Source of the DNA: Planctomycetia bacterium | GTDB taxonomy: Bacteria > Planctomycetota > Planctomycetia > Pirellulales > UBA1268 | DNA: 21,840 nt | Reading direction: 5' to 3' | NCBI GenBank assembly: GCA_009926295.1 | Contig: RFPF01000018.1 | Location: 1 to 21,840 of the forward strand | Shown here: positions 1 to 7,400 of the stretch, piece by piece | Layout of the letters: each line of letters opens with the position of its first letter | Position numbering within the stretch: the first letter of the stretch is position 1 | Notes under the pieces: generated by a model | Told to the model about the DNA's origin: nothing | The model's input: only the letters and a program-made list of their open reading frames with translations | The model's database searches: none | Made by a program: the position numbers and the translations under genes

Positions 1-1
1 C

Positions 2-145
2 ACGCCGGCCATGACCACCCGCGGCATGAAAGAGGAGGAAATGATGGAAATCGCCGACCTCATCCACGCCGCCCTGCAGAACACGGAAAACCCGGACGAG
101 TTGGGGCGGATCCAGGGACGGGTCTTCACAACGCATGTCGAGTTC
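2..145 (+). CDS. glyA: Serine hydroxymethyltransferase, C-terminal end only (partial, abnormal 3' end)
   Basis: The first in-frame codons read TPAMTTRGMKEEEMMEIADL, the hallmark C-terminal segment of serine hydroxymethyltransferase (TPA-x-TTRG followed by an amphipathic helix). This PLP enzyme interconverts serine and glycine and loads tetrahydrofolate with one carbon. The 5' part lies outside the window. Family-like sequence continues to about Arg-Val at 119-124; the enzyme normally ends within about 10-15 residues after this point with a short Phe-Pro tail. Here no stop follows: the frame stays open to a TGA at 1124-1126, entirely over the next gene and with arginine-rich, non-protein-like translation. 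The end given (145) is an estimate of where the normal product should finish. A deletion fusing glyA to the downstream gene, a frameshift, or a sequencing error could explain this. Identity is confident; the true end is not. Confidence 0.8.
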
Positions 146-1223
146 GGAAAAAGATCGCCGGGGGCAGGTCCGCCTGCCCCGTTGGCCGGCGTGGCTGTCG
201 CGTGGAATCTGGCGCGATCGCCGCGGCGTCGCACGCGCGCCCGCCGACTACGCACCACAGGCCCTGCCGGAGCGTCAGCCTGCGATCGCGGCCCTCCTGC
301 CGACCTCGCTGGCGGGGCTCGCCGGAGTCGCCGCCGCGCTCGTCGTCGTCGTGGGGACGGTGCTGGCACTGGGCTTCCATGCCCCGATCCTCGCCGCGCT
401 CGGCCGGTTCACCGGGCCGCGTTTCGCAAACTCCATGGCGGCGGTAAGGGATTGCATCGACCCGGCGACTGCGTCGTCACTGGTCGGATGGCTCGCGCAG
501 CTGCAGCTCCTGTTCGCGGCCATGATCGCGGTCGTCGTGAAGTCGATGCGGCGGCATCGACGCGGCGCACGCCAGGGCCGGGCCCCGGCGTGGGGCGCGA
601 TGGCGTGCCTGCTGCTCGTCGCTTCGCTCGCGGCCCACATGCCGCTGGGGCGCGTGGTGGGCACGATCTTCGTCGAAGCCACCGGGATCGCCTTCGGCCC
701 CGCCGGCTTCGGCTGGTGGGTGGCGGTCGCCGCCACGCTGCTCGGCACGGTCTCCGCGTGGGCGGTGCTCTCGCTCCACGAAAGGGTCGCCGTCGGCAGC
801 ACACTCACCGCGGCCTGGACCGCGTGGGCTGCCGCGGCCGCCGCCGCCTGGCTCGCGCCCGACGAGCGAATCCACCCCGGAGCGGCCATGGCGGCATGGG
901 TGGCCGGCTGTGGTTTCGTCGTGATCGCGATGCTCGCGGCGGCCCGTTCGGTGATCCGCGAGGCCCGCGGCGAAGCAGGCCGGCCGGCAACGCCCGTGAA
1001 GCCCGGGGCGCAGCCTGCGCCGGCGGCACGCCCCGTCGTCGACGCGGATGCCGCATCACAGGAGGAAGATCGGGGCGCGACCCCCGACTGGCGGACCGCC
1101 GCGGCGGCCGTGAGCGGCTACACTGACGGTTCGGACGTCGAGGATGCCCACGAGTTGCGGCACCTCTCGAAGGCCGAACGCAAGCGGCTCCGAAAATTGG
1201 CCCGGATGAACCGGGCCGCCTGA
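135..1223 (+). CDS. Multi-pass inner-membrane protein of unknown function
   Basis: A 362-residue protein with a basic, Trp-rich N-terminus. About six hydrophobic segments are visible at roughly residues 57-81, 115-136, 155-175, 193-215, 224-241 and 250-270. A hydrophilic tail follows and ends in a strongly basic LSKAERKRLRKLARMNR stretch. I do not recognise a catalytic motif, and no enzymatic role should be inferred. The hydropathy pattern and ordered codon use make this a real gene, unlike the competing glyA-frame extension. ATG 135 is the first in-frame start after the expected glyA end and has only a weak purine-rich tract upstream (AGGGACGGG, 114-122). That start lies inside sequence still open in the glyA frame, so the N-terminus is uncertain. 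It precedes gltX by 27 bases and may be co-transcribed with it. Confidence 0.75.
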   Translation: MSSSEKDRRGQVRLPRWPAWLSRGIWRDRRGVARAPADYAPQALPERQPAIAALLPTSLAGLAGVAAALVVVVGTVLALGFHAPILAALGRFTGPRFANSMAAVRDCIDPATASSLVGWLAQLQLLFAAMIAVVVKSMRRHRRGARQGRAPAWGAMACLLLVASLAAHMPLGRVVGTIFVEATGIAFGPAGFGWWVAVAATLLGTVSAWAVLSLHERVAVGSTLTAAWTAWAAAAAAAWLAPDERIHPGAAMAAWVAGCGFVVIAMLAAARSVIREARGEAGRPATPVKPGAQPAPAARPVVDADAASQEEDRGATPDWRTAAAAVSGYTDGSDVEDAHELRHLSKAERKRLRKLARMNRAA

Positions 1224-1250
1224 GCCGAGTTCCCAGCGCCCCCGCCCAGC

Positions 1251-2810
1251 ATGACCGTCCGCACCCGGTTCGCGCCGAGCCCCACCGGCTACCTCCACAT
1301 CGGCGGCGTCCGCACGGCGCTCTTCAACTGGATCTTCGCCCGCAAGCACGGCGGGCAGTTCATCCTTCGCATCGACGACACGGACGCCGAGCGCAACGTC
1401 GACGAGGCACTCGCGCCGATCCTCTCGGGGCTGCGCTGGCTCGGGATCGACTGGGACGAGGGCCCCGGCGTCGGCGGACCGCACGGCCCCTACTTCCAGT
1501 CGCAGCGGGCGGCGGGGCACGGGGCCGCGGTCGAGCGGCTCCTCGCCTCGGGCCATGCCTACCGCGACTTCGCCCGCCCCGACGAACTCGACGAGGAGCG
1601 AAAGGCCGCCCAGGCCGCCGGCAAACCGTATCTCTACAGCCGCCGTTTCGCGGCGTTCGACGACGCCGCGGCCGCACGGTTCGCGACGGAGGGGCGGACC
1701 AGCGTCGTGCGGCTCAAGATGCCGCGCGAGGGAACGCTCGTGATCCACGACGCCGTCCGTGGTCGCGTGGAATTCGCGTGGGAGCGGGAGCAGGACCACG
1801 TGATCCAGCGGGCCGACGGCTCGTGCCTCTACCACCTCGCGAGCGTCGTCGATGACCACGACTTCGCGATCTCGCACGTGATCCGCGCCGAGGAGCACCT
1901 CTCCAACACCCCCCGGCAGGCGTTCATCGCCATGTCGCTCGGCTACCCGCTCCCGGCATACGCGCATCTGCCGCTCGTGGCCGAGCCCGGCAGCCGTACG
2001 AAACTCTCCAAGCGGAAGCTGTCGCAATACCTCAAGAACCACGACTTCAAGCAGGTGATGGAGCACGGGCAGCGGATCGCCGAGCGGATCGGCCTGGCGG
2101 CCGACGCCGACACGTTCAACCCCGTGATCGTGGATTTTTACCGCGAGGTGGGCTACCTGCCGTGGGCCATCGACAACTACATGGCGCTCCTCGGATGGTC
2201 CCTCGACGACAAGACGGAGTTCTTCTCGCGCGACGACCTCGTGAGGCATTTCACACTCGAGCGGATCAATTCCTCGCCCGCCAGCTTCGACCCCAAGAAG
2301 CTCTGGGCCGTGCAGGATCACTACATGGCCCGACTCACCACCGACGAGAAGCTCGGCCTCATGCTGCCCTTCCTCGTGAGGGCGAGGCTCGTGGCCGAAC
2401 CACCCCCGGAGGAGGCCGTGGCGACGGTGCGCCGCGTCATCGAGGCCTCGGGGGAACGGCTGAAGGTCGCCGGCGACATCCTCGGCTATGCCGACTTCTT
2501 CCTCGTGGACGAGCCGCCGATGGACGATGCGGCCGTGAAGCAGCGGCTGGCGAAGCCGGGCGTGCGGCCGCTGCTCGAGCGGGCGATCGCCGTGCTCGGC
2601 GGAGTGGATGTGTTCCATCCGGCCGAAATCGAAGCGGCCTGCAAGGGGATCGCGGACGCGGCCGGCCTCAAGATCGGCGACCTCATCCACCCGATCCGCG
2701 TGGCCGTGACGGGCAAGAGCGTCGGCCCGGGCCTCTACGACTGCCTGGCGATCCTCGGCCGCGAAAAATCACTCGCTCGCCTCGCCCGCGCGCTGCCGCT
2801 GTGCGGGTAG
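1251..2810 (+). CDS. gltX: Glutamyl-tRNA synthetase
   Basis: Class I aminoacyl-tRNA synthetase that charges tRNA-Glu (and tRNA-Gln in organisms using the transamidation route) in the cytoplasm. The N-terminus RTRFAPSPTGYLHIGGVRTA carries the HIGH-type signature as HIGG at residues 16-19, and the KMSKS-type loop appears as KLSKR at residues 251-255. Between them lie the typical RIDDTD and GPYFQSQR motifs of GltX. The C-terminal third matches the helical anticodon-binding region expected of this family. At 519 residues it is slightly longer than the usual 470-500. ATG 1251 places the catalytic N-terminus exactly where the family begins. It sits 27 bases after the membrane-protein stop, so the two may share a transcript. 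A hairpin follows directly after the stop. Confidence 0.97.
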   Translation: MTVRTRFAPSPTGYLHIGGVRTALFNWIFARKHGGQFILRIDDTDAERNVDEALAPILSGLRWLGIDWDEGPGVGGPHGPYFQSQRAAGHGAAVERLLASGHAYRDFARPDELDEERKAAQAAGKPYLYSRRFAAFDDAAAARFATEGRTSVVRLKMPREGTLVIHDAVRGRVEFAWEREQDHVIQRADGSCLYHLASVVDDHDFAISHVIRAEEHLSNTPRQAFIAMSLGYPLPAYAHLPLVAEPGSRTKLSKRKLSQYLKNHDFKQVMEHGQRIAERIGLAADADTFNPVIVDFYREVGYLPWAIDNYMALLGWSLDDKTEFFSRDDLVRHFTLERINSSPASFDPKKLWAVQDHYMARLTTDEKLGLMLPFLVRARLVAEPPPEEAVATVRRVIEASGERLKVAGDILGYADFFLVDEPPMDDAAVKQRLAKPGVRPLLERAIAVLGGVDVFHPAEIEAACKGIADAAGLKIGDLIHPIRVAVTGKSVGPGLYDCLAILGREKSLARLARALPLCG

Positions 2811-2815
2811 CGTCA

Positions 2816-2847
2816 GGGTTGCGTGCTTGGCTCAGCTCGCCCAACCC
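2816..2847 (+). terminator. Hairpin immediately downstream of gltX (possible transcript end)
   Basis: Five bases after the gltX stop, GGGTTG (2816-2821) pairs with CAACCC (2842-2847). After one C-C mismatch the stem continues with G-C, T-G and G-C pairs (2823-2825 with 2838-2840), leaving a 12-base loop. There is no downstream T-run, so it is not a canonical intrinsic terminator. It could stabilise the 3' end of the gltX mRNA, support Rho-dependent termination, or simply be the first palindrome of the repeat-like region that follows. Confidence 0.3.
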
Positions 2848-3012
2848 GGCGTCGAAGCCGGCGGACGCTGCTCCATCGCCGAGGGCGATCGCTAGTCCCT
2901 TCTCAACTGGGATGGTGCGCTGTGAGTAAGCCGCGTATCTGCCCGTCGGCTCTTCCGCATCGCACCGACCGCCTCGGCCGCCTCCCCGTTTTCCAGTCGA
3001 GCCAGTTGAGGA

Positions 3013-3172
3013 GGCTTCGGGCTCCCCGTGTCCCGGGAGCCGGCGTATTTGACCAGCGGAGCCATGGATGGCCAAGCGGAGGCGCTCCCGCCAGCGCAGG
3101 CAAATCCGAGTGAGCCGAAGCCTGGAGGGCGAAGGCGAACGTCCGGCGACGGGATATGGGGAGCCCGAAGCC
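3013..3172. repeat. Imperfect inverted repeat, 23-bp arms around about 114 bases
   Basis: The left arm 3013-3027 (GGCTTCGGGCTCCCC) is the exact reverse complement of 3158-3172. Pairing continues inward through 3028-3035 with 3150-3157, where the only two non-Watson-Crick positions (3028/3157 and 3030/3155) would be G-U pairs in RNA. After a small internal loop, GCCGG (3039-3043) pairs with CCGGC (3143-3147). The left arm also contains a local hairpin, GGCTCCC (3020-3026) with GGGAGCC (3035-3041). G-U-compatible mismatches favour a folded transcript, but a miniature mobile element with terminal inverted repeats is also possible. No flanking target-site duplication is evident. Confidence 0.6.
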
Positions 3173-3216
3173 GGCGACCCAACCTCCAGAGCCCTTCCCG
3201 CACGACATAACCGGCA

Positions 3217-3245
3217 TTCACGACTTTTTCTTTGCAGTCGTGGAA
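3217..3245 (+). other. Hairpin overlapping the subtilase promoter region
   Basis: CACGACT (3219-3225) is the reverse complement of AGTCGTG (3236-3242), giving a 7-bp stem with a T-rich 10-base loop. Flanking T-G and T-A pairs could lengthen it. It overlaps the candidate -35 element at 3231-3236. It could be an operator palindrome or the end of the upstream repeat-rich region. No function can be assigned from sequence alone. Confidence 0.35.
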
Positions 3246-3259
3246 GGCTGAGTTACAGT
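3231..3259 (+). promoter_or_regulatory. Candidate sigma70-type promoter of the subtilase gene
   Basis: A -35-like TTTGCA (3231-3236) is separated by 17 bases from a -10-like TACAGT (3254-3259), each matching 4 of 6 consensus positions. Transcription would begin near 3266. This favours the ATG at 3297 over the in-frame TTG at 3261 as the subtilase start. Confidence 0.35.
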
Positions 3260-3296
3260 TTTGGCAGGGGCAAGGATCACCATTGCGGCGCCGCTC

Positions 3297-5114
3297 ATGA
3301 GGGAATTCGACCGAGCGGGACCGGTCTGCGGATGCGGAGGCATCCGGCCGCTGCCGTATCCACTGGCGATGCTCGCGGTGCTTCTCGCCGCAGCCTGCCA
3401 ACTCCCCGACGCGTGTCACGCGGAGACCGCGACGACCCTCGCCCGCGGCGAGTATGTCGCCGGGCCGTATCCCTCCGGGCCCTATGCCTGGGTGAACGGC
3501 GAAGTCGGGGCCGACATCTTCTACTCGAGCGGCTACTACGGCGGCTCGACGGTCATCGGCAACATCGAGGCCGGATACGTGTGGGACGGCCACGAGGTGT
3601 TCGACCGCTCGGGGCTCGGGCTGGGGAACGCGGTCGAGCGGAAGGTCGCCGGCACCGGTGTCGCCGGGGAGTACGACTTCCACGCGACCATGGTGGGCCA
3701 TGTCCTCGCCGGCACGGGATACGTGGCCGCCTCGGGAACCGTCCCCGCCGGCTACTCCTACACCGGCATGGGCATGGCCCCTCGTGCCCGGCTCTGGTCG
3801 GGCGCGATCGCGACCGCCTATTCGACGAGCACGACCAGCGTCGGATCGTTCGACACGACACCCGCCTCCACGGTGTCCGTCTACCGGCAGTTCTTCCAGG
3901 GGATCAGCGGCACGGCCTGCGACGTGATCAACAGCAGCTTCGGCGGCTACGATCCGGCGACGACCGAGCCGGAGTACGTCGCGGTCGACGCGCTCGCGTT
4001 CCAGAACCCGACCGTGACGTTCGTCGCCGCAGCGGGCAACGGAGACGTGAATCCCGTGAGCGCCCCCGGCAACGTCTACAACGGCATCACCGTCGGCAGC
4101 GTGGGGGGCACGAACTTCCGCACGCCCTCCGACTTCTCATCGCGGGGCGCGGTCGACTTCTACAACCCCGCGACGAATGCCACGCTCACGGGCGTGCGGG
4201 CGGCGGTGGACATCGCCGCGCCCGGCGAGCAGGGTTATCTCGCAGCCTATCTCGGGCCCACGGGCGGCCTCGTGCCCCTCACGCAACTCACGCAGACCCC
4301 TCCGCCGACCAACAGGTATTTCGTGAACATGGACGGCACGAGCTTCGCGTCGCCGACGGTGGCCGGCGGCGTGGCCCTGATGAAAGATGCCGCCAAGAAC
4401 AGCTGGTGGATGCCGCAAGCAGCACTCGATGCGCGGGTCGTGAAGGCCGTCCTGATGGCCACCTCCGCCCAGACCGACGGCTGGAACAACGGCCAGGCGA
4501 CCACCGGCGGCGTGCTGCGGACGACGCAGGCGCTCGACTATGCGACCGGCGCGGGGGCCCTCGATCTCGATGCAGCGGCCCGGACCTACATCCTCGGAGA
4601 CACCCGCGACCTGTCCGGCACGTCGGGCGGCACGATCGGCTCGAGCGGCTGGGACCTGGGCTCGATCGGCGTCGGGAGCCACGCCGACTACGCGTTCTCA
4701 GCGACGCTCGCCTCCTCCACCGAGCTGCGGGTCGCCCTCGACTGGTTCACGCAGGGCTCGTTCTCGAACGCCACCGACACCGGCACGCGATCCGCCTTCG
4801 CGAATCTCGACCTCCAGGTGTGGAGCGTGGTCAACGGCGCGTTCGACACGCTCGTGGCGGAATCGTCGAGCCTCTACAACAACGCCGAGTTCCTCAGATT
4901 CACGCTCCCCGGCGCGGGGCTCTACGGCCTCCGCGTGTCGCTGCCGAGCATGGTCTACGACACCGGTGCGACTCCCGTGACCGCCGAGACCTACGGCCTC
5001 GCGTGGAAGACCGTGATCGTGCCCGAGCCATCCGCGCTCGTGGTCGCCGCCTGCGGAGTTCTCTTCGCGGCGGCGGCCCGGCGCCGCGTCACTTCGCGAG
5101 CGACGCGCGGATGA
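3297..5114 (+). CDS. Secreted S8 (subtilisin-like) serine peptidase with PEP-CTERM sorting tag
   Basis: A 605-residue exported protein. Residues 1-45 form a signal sequence: hydrophobic LAMLAVLLAAAC, then a likely cleavage after ACHA. The subtilase core follows. His129 lies in DFHATMVGHVLAG, equivalent to HGTHVAG. Oxyanion-hole Asn248 lies in AAAGNGD, and nucleophile Ser349 in DGTSFASPTVAGG. Where subtilases carry the catalytic Asp (IDTG), this protein has IEAG, with Glu91. A beta-rich, PPC-like C-terminal region precedes VPEP (575-578), a hydrophobic helix and an arginine cluster: a PEP-CTERM signal for exosortase-dependent sorting. The product is probably sorted to the cell surface or released. 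ATG 3297 was chosen because it lies downstream of a candidate promoter; a TTG at 3261 and an ATG at 3369 are alternatives. The 3' end overlaps the convergent propeller gene by 26 bases. Substrate unknown. Confidence 0.9.
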   Translation: MREFDRAGPVCGCGGIRPLPYPLAMLAVLLAAACQLPDACHAETATTLARGEYVAGPYPSGPYAWVNGEVGADIFYSSGYYGGSTVIGNIEAGYVWDGHEVFDRSGLGLGNAVERKVAGTGVAGEYDFHATMVGHVLAGTGYVAASGTVPAGYSYTGMGMAPRARLWSGAIATAYSTSTTSVGSFDTTPASTVSVYRQFFQGISGTACDVINSSFGGYDPATTEPEYVAVDALAFQNPTVTFVAAAGNGDVNPVSAPGNVYNGITVGSVGGTNFRTPSDFSSRGAVDFYNPATNATLTGVRAAVDIAAPGEQGYLAAYLGPTGGLVPLTQLTQTPPPTNRYFVNMDGTSFASPTVAGGVALMKDAAKNSWWMPQAALDARVVKAVLMATSAQTDGWNNGQATTGGVLRTTQALDYATGAGALDLDAAARTYILGDTRDLSGTSGGTIGSSGWDLGSIGVGSHADYAFSATLASSTELRVALDWFTQGSFSNATDTGTRSAFANLDLQVWSVVNGAFDTLVAESSSLYNNAEFLRFTLPGAGLYGLRVSLPSMVYDTGATPVTAETYGLAWKTVIVPEPSALVVAACGVLFAAAARRRVTSRATRG

Positions 5115-6390
5115 TCTCCGCGTCGTTGCGGACGACGATCGAGCGGTTCGCGTAGGCCGGTGCGCACCACACCACGGGCCGGCCGAACGCCACGTTCGTC
5201 GGTTCGACGAGGTGCGCCCGGCCGAGTTCCTCGTAGCCGGCGGGGGAGAGCCTCGCGATCACGAGGTCGCCCGTTTCCGTGAACAGGAAGAACCGGTCGC
5301 GGTGCCGCGTGATGAACGCGGTTCCCGAGCCCTGGGGCCGTTCGCCCAGGGGCCCGCCGCCACGCCAGGCAAAGTCGCCCTCGGGGACCCGCATGGCCCG
5401 CAGTTCACCGTTCTCGTGGAAGCCGTAGACGACGCCGTCGGCCACGAAGGGCTGCACGTTCACGGCGGAGATGCCCTGCTTGGGCTTGTTGCGCCACACG
5501 ACCTCGACGCCCGGCGCGTCGGATTTCAGTTTCAGCAGCAGGTTCTTGTTCTGGTAGCCGCCGATGTAGAGGTGCTCGCCGACCCGCACGGGCGTCATGA
5601 TGATCGACCCGTTGTCGGCGCCGTACGCCGTCTCCCACAGGAGCCTTCCCGTCTCCGGCTCGACGGCGTAGACGCCGTCGGGCTTCACGAGCACGAGCTG
5701 CCGCGCGCCTGCGGCCTCGATGATCGACGGCGGCACGTAGCCCTGCTCGGGAGCCCTGCCGGCCCGCCAGATCTCCTTGCCCGTGCGCGTGTCGAGGGCG
5801 ACGGCGTGGGCAGTGTCGGTGCCCGCGATGCAGATCAGCCGGTCGCCGTCGACGAGCGGATGGCTGGCCCATCCCCAGAGCGCCGCCTTCGTGGCGTAGT
5901 CCTTCTTCAGATCCCGCGACCAGACGACCTTCCCGGTCGCGGCCTCGAAGCAGAAGAGATTCCCCTCGGCACCGAGCGTGTAGACGCTCTCGCCATCGAC
6001 GGTGGGCGTGCACCGCGGCCCGGCCGGATACGCGATCGTGTAGGTGACCGGATACTCGTGCCTCCAGAGAATCTTCCCCGTGGCCTCGTCGAGGCAGAGC
6101 ACCCGCTCGCTGCCCGTGGACGTCTTCCGCTCGAAGTTCGCCACCTTCACGTCGGCGTCGGTGACGTAGTCGGTGACGAACACGCGGCCGCCGGCCACCG
6201 CCGGCCCGGCGTAGCCGCCCGCGATCGGCACGCGCCACAGCACGCGCGGCCCCTCCGCGGGAAAGTCGTCGAGGATGCCGTCCTCGCGCCACTCGTTGTC
6301 GCGGCTCGGTCCCATCCACTGCGGCCAGTCGTCGGCGTGGAGGATGGCGGGCAGGAGGGCGACGGCACACAGCACCAGTGGTCGAAGCAT
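5089..6390 (-). CDS. Secreted PQQ-binding-like beta-propeller repeat protein
   Basis: A 433-residue protein with a clear signal peptide (MLRPLVLCAVALLPAILHA), then DDWPQWMGPSRDNEWRE. This mature N-terminus is typical of planctomycete outer-wall-like PQQ repeat proteins. Repeated blades have the pattern G-x-hydrophobic-LxW followed by D-x-x-TG-x-hydrophobic-xW: ATGKILWRHE, ATGKVVWSRD, RTGKEIWRAG and ETGRLLWET. These indicate a multi-bladed WD/PQQ-like propeller. Enzymatic activity is not shown; many relatives lack quinoprotein dehydrogenase residues and may act as binding scaffolds. The ATG at 6390 gives a proper signal peptide, with a GGAG motif about 10 bases upstream; the in-frame extension to GTG 6480 has no signal-like sequence and would run into the kinase gene's start. 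It is divergent from the PfkB kinase and converges on and overlaps the subtilase gene. Confidence 0.9.
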   Translation of the reverse strand: MLRPLVLCAVALLPAILHADDWPQWMGPSRDNEWREDGILDDFPAEGPRVLWRVPIAGGYAGPAVAGGRVFVTDYVTDADVKVANFERKTSTGSERVLCLDEATGKILWRHEYPVTYTIAYPAGPRCTPTVDGESVYTLGAEGNLFCFEAATGKVVWSRDLKKDYATKAALWGWASHPLVDGDRLICIAGTDTAHAVALDTRTGKEIWRAGRAPEQGYVPPSIIEAAGARQLVLVKPDGVYAVEPETGRLLWETAYGADNGSIIMTPVRVGEHLYIGGYQNKNLLLKLKSDAPGVEVVWRNKPKQGISAVNVQPFVADGVVYGFHENGELRAMRVPEGDFAWRGGGPLGERPQGSGTAFITRHRDRFFLFTETGDLVIARLSPAGYEELGRAHLVEPTNVAFGRPVVWCAPAYANRSIVVRNDAEIIRASLAK

Positions 6391-6441
6391 CCGTGGTGGC
6401 TCCGGAGTGGGGCGGGGATTTCTCATTCGATGCCCGGGGCC

Positions 6442-6447
6442 CATAAT
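6442..6447 (+). promoter_or_regulatory. Candidate -10 element in the divergent propeller/kinase intergenic region
   Basis: CATAAT (6442-6447) matches 5 of 6 positions of the sigma70 -10 box and would start transcription about 27 bases before the kinase ATG. The complementary strand reads CATTAT at nearly the same place (6443-6448), so the site could serve both divergent genes. No convincing -35 is present on either strand. Confidence 0.3.
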
Positions 6448-6480
6448 GTCGCCGATCCCACCCACTCCTGGATACCCCAC

Positions 6481-7383
6481 ATGCCCCTGCTCGTCGTCGG
6501 CAGCGTCGCGCTCGACTGCGTCGAAACCCCCACCGCCCGCCGCGACGACGTGCTCGGCGGCTCCTGCGTCTTCTTCTCGTACGCGGCGAGCTTCTTCTCA
6601 CCGGTGAAGATGCTCGGCACGGTCGGAGAGGACTGGCCGCAGGAGCACACGCGGTTCCTCGCGGCCCGCGGGATCGACACGTCGGGGATCGAGGTCATCC
6701 CCGGCGGCAAGACGTTCCGCTGGCGGGGCCGCTACCTGCCGAACATGAACGACCGCGAGACGCTGGAGGTGCACCTCAACGTGTTCGGCGAGTTCAAGCC
6801 GAAGCTCAACGGCAGCCACAAGGAGGCGAAGTTCGTGTTCCTCGGCAACTCCTCGCCGACGACGCAGCTCTCGGTGCTCGACCAGGTGCCGGCCGCGCAG
6901 CTCACCGTCGCCGACACGATGGACCTCTGGATCAACATCCAGCGCGACGAGCTCGGCGAACTGCTTCGCCGGATCGACGGCCTCGTGCTCAACGACTCCG
7001 AGGCCAAGCTCCTCGCCGAGGATGAAAACCTCGTGCGGGCCGGCCATGCCGTGCGGAAGATGGGGCCGAAGTTCGTCGTGATCAAGAAGGGCGAACACGG
7101 CGCGATGTTCTTCAGCGAGCACGAGATGTACGTCATGCCCGCCTACCCGACACCGCAGGTGCTCGACCCGACGGGCGCCGGTGACAGTTTCGCGGGCGGC
7201 ATGATGGGGCACCTCGCGTCCCTCGGCCGCTTCGACCCGCAGTCCCTCAAGGAGGCCCTCGCCTACGGTGTGATCACGGCGAGTTTCACGGTCGAGGACT
7301 TCAGCCTCGACCGCCTCGCGAGCATCGACCGCGGCGACCTCGACCGCCGCATCGCCGACTACAAGCAGATGCTCTCCTTCTAA
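6481..7383 (+). CDS. PfkB/ribokinase-family sugar kinase
   Basis: A 300-residue cytoplasmic kinase of the ribokinase fold. The substrate-side Gly-Gly motif occurs in DDVLGGSCVFFSY (Gly26-Gly27). The second PfkB signature, DPTGAGDSFAGG, lies near the C-terminus; Asp235 in GAGD is the expected catalytic base and the preceding glycines form the anion hole. Length is normal for the family. The exact substrate (ribose, fructose phosphate, adenosine, another sugar) cannot be read from the sequence, so no gene symbol is given. ATG 6481 begins directly at the first beta strand (PLLVVGSVALD), as expected. The frame is open far upstream, but only as antisense to the propeller gene. The enolase-superfamily gene starts 17 bases after its stop, so the two are probably one transcript. 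Confidence 0.93.
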   Translation: MPLLVVGSVALDCVETPTARRDDVLGGSCVFFSYAASFFSPVKMLGTVGEDWPQEHTRFLAARGIDTSGIEVIPGGKTFRWRGRYLPNMNDRETLEVHLNVFGEFKPKLNGSHKEAKFVFLGNSSPTTQLSVLDQVPAAQLTVADTMDLWINIQRDELGELLRRIDGLVLNDSEAKLLAEDENLVRAGHAVRKMGPKFVVIKKGEHGAMFFSEHEMYVMPAYPTPQVLDPTGAGDSFAGGMMGHLASLGRFDPQSLKEALAYGVITASFTVEDFSLDRLASIDRGDLDRRIADYKQMLSF

Positions 7384-7400
7384 CGGGTGATGCCGACGCC

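Larger units (their letters stand above)
2811..3230. other. Gene-free, palindrome-rich intergenic stretch between gltX and the subtilase gene
   Basis: No open frame here has a convincing start, ribosome binding site or protein-like composition. The stretch contains several short palindromes. One is the gltX-proximal hairpin. Others are CCGGC/GCCGG around 2846-2861, ATCGCC-GAG-GGCGAT around 2875-2889, and TCCC/GGGA around 2896-2912. The large inverted repeat at 3013-3172 follows. The sequence GAAGCCGGCG occurs near both ends (around 2854 and 3167), and GAGCCGAAGCC near 3115 echoes GAGCCCGAAGCC near 3161. This internal redundancy suggests a non-coding repeat element or structured RNA rather than a decayed gene. 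I cannot tell from one copy whether it is dispersed in the genome. Confidence 0.5.

Noticed and set aside
146..1126. Continuation of the glyA frame as a genuine C-terminal extension
   Set aside because: The translation is Arg/Gly-rich and not protein-like, and the same DNA encodes a membrane protein with ordered hydrophobic segments. It is kept as an anomaly of the glyA end, not as a coding claim.
1056..2690. A 544-codon minus-strand frame over gltX
   Set aside because: It is antisense to a complete GltX with all motifs in place; composition is that of a GC-driven shadow frame.
2823..3217. Short open frames on both strands in the gltX-subtilase gap
   Set aside because: None has a ribosome binding site or recognisable protein pattern, and they coincide with palindromic repeats.
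3068..5155. A 695-codon plus-strand frame overlapping the subtilase gene
   Set aside because: Its translation is dominated by Arg/His/Gly with no hydrophobic core, while the overlapping frame encodes a signal peptide, subtilase motifs and a PEP-CTERM tag.
5212..6480. Long upstream extension of the PfkB kinase frame
   Set aside because: The extension is antisense to the propeller gene, and the kinase fold begins exactly at ATG 6481.
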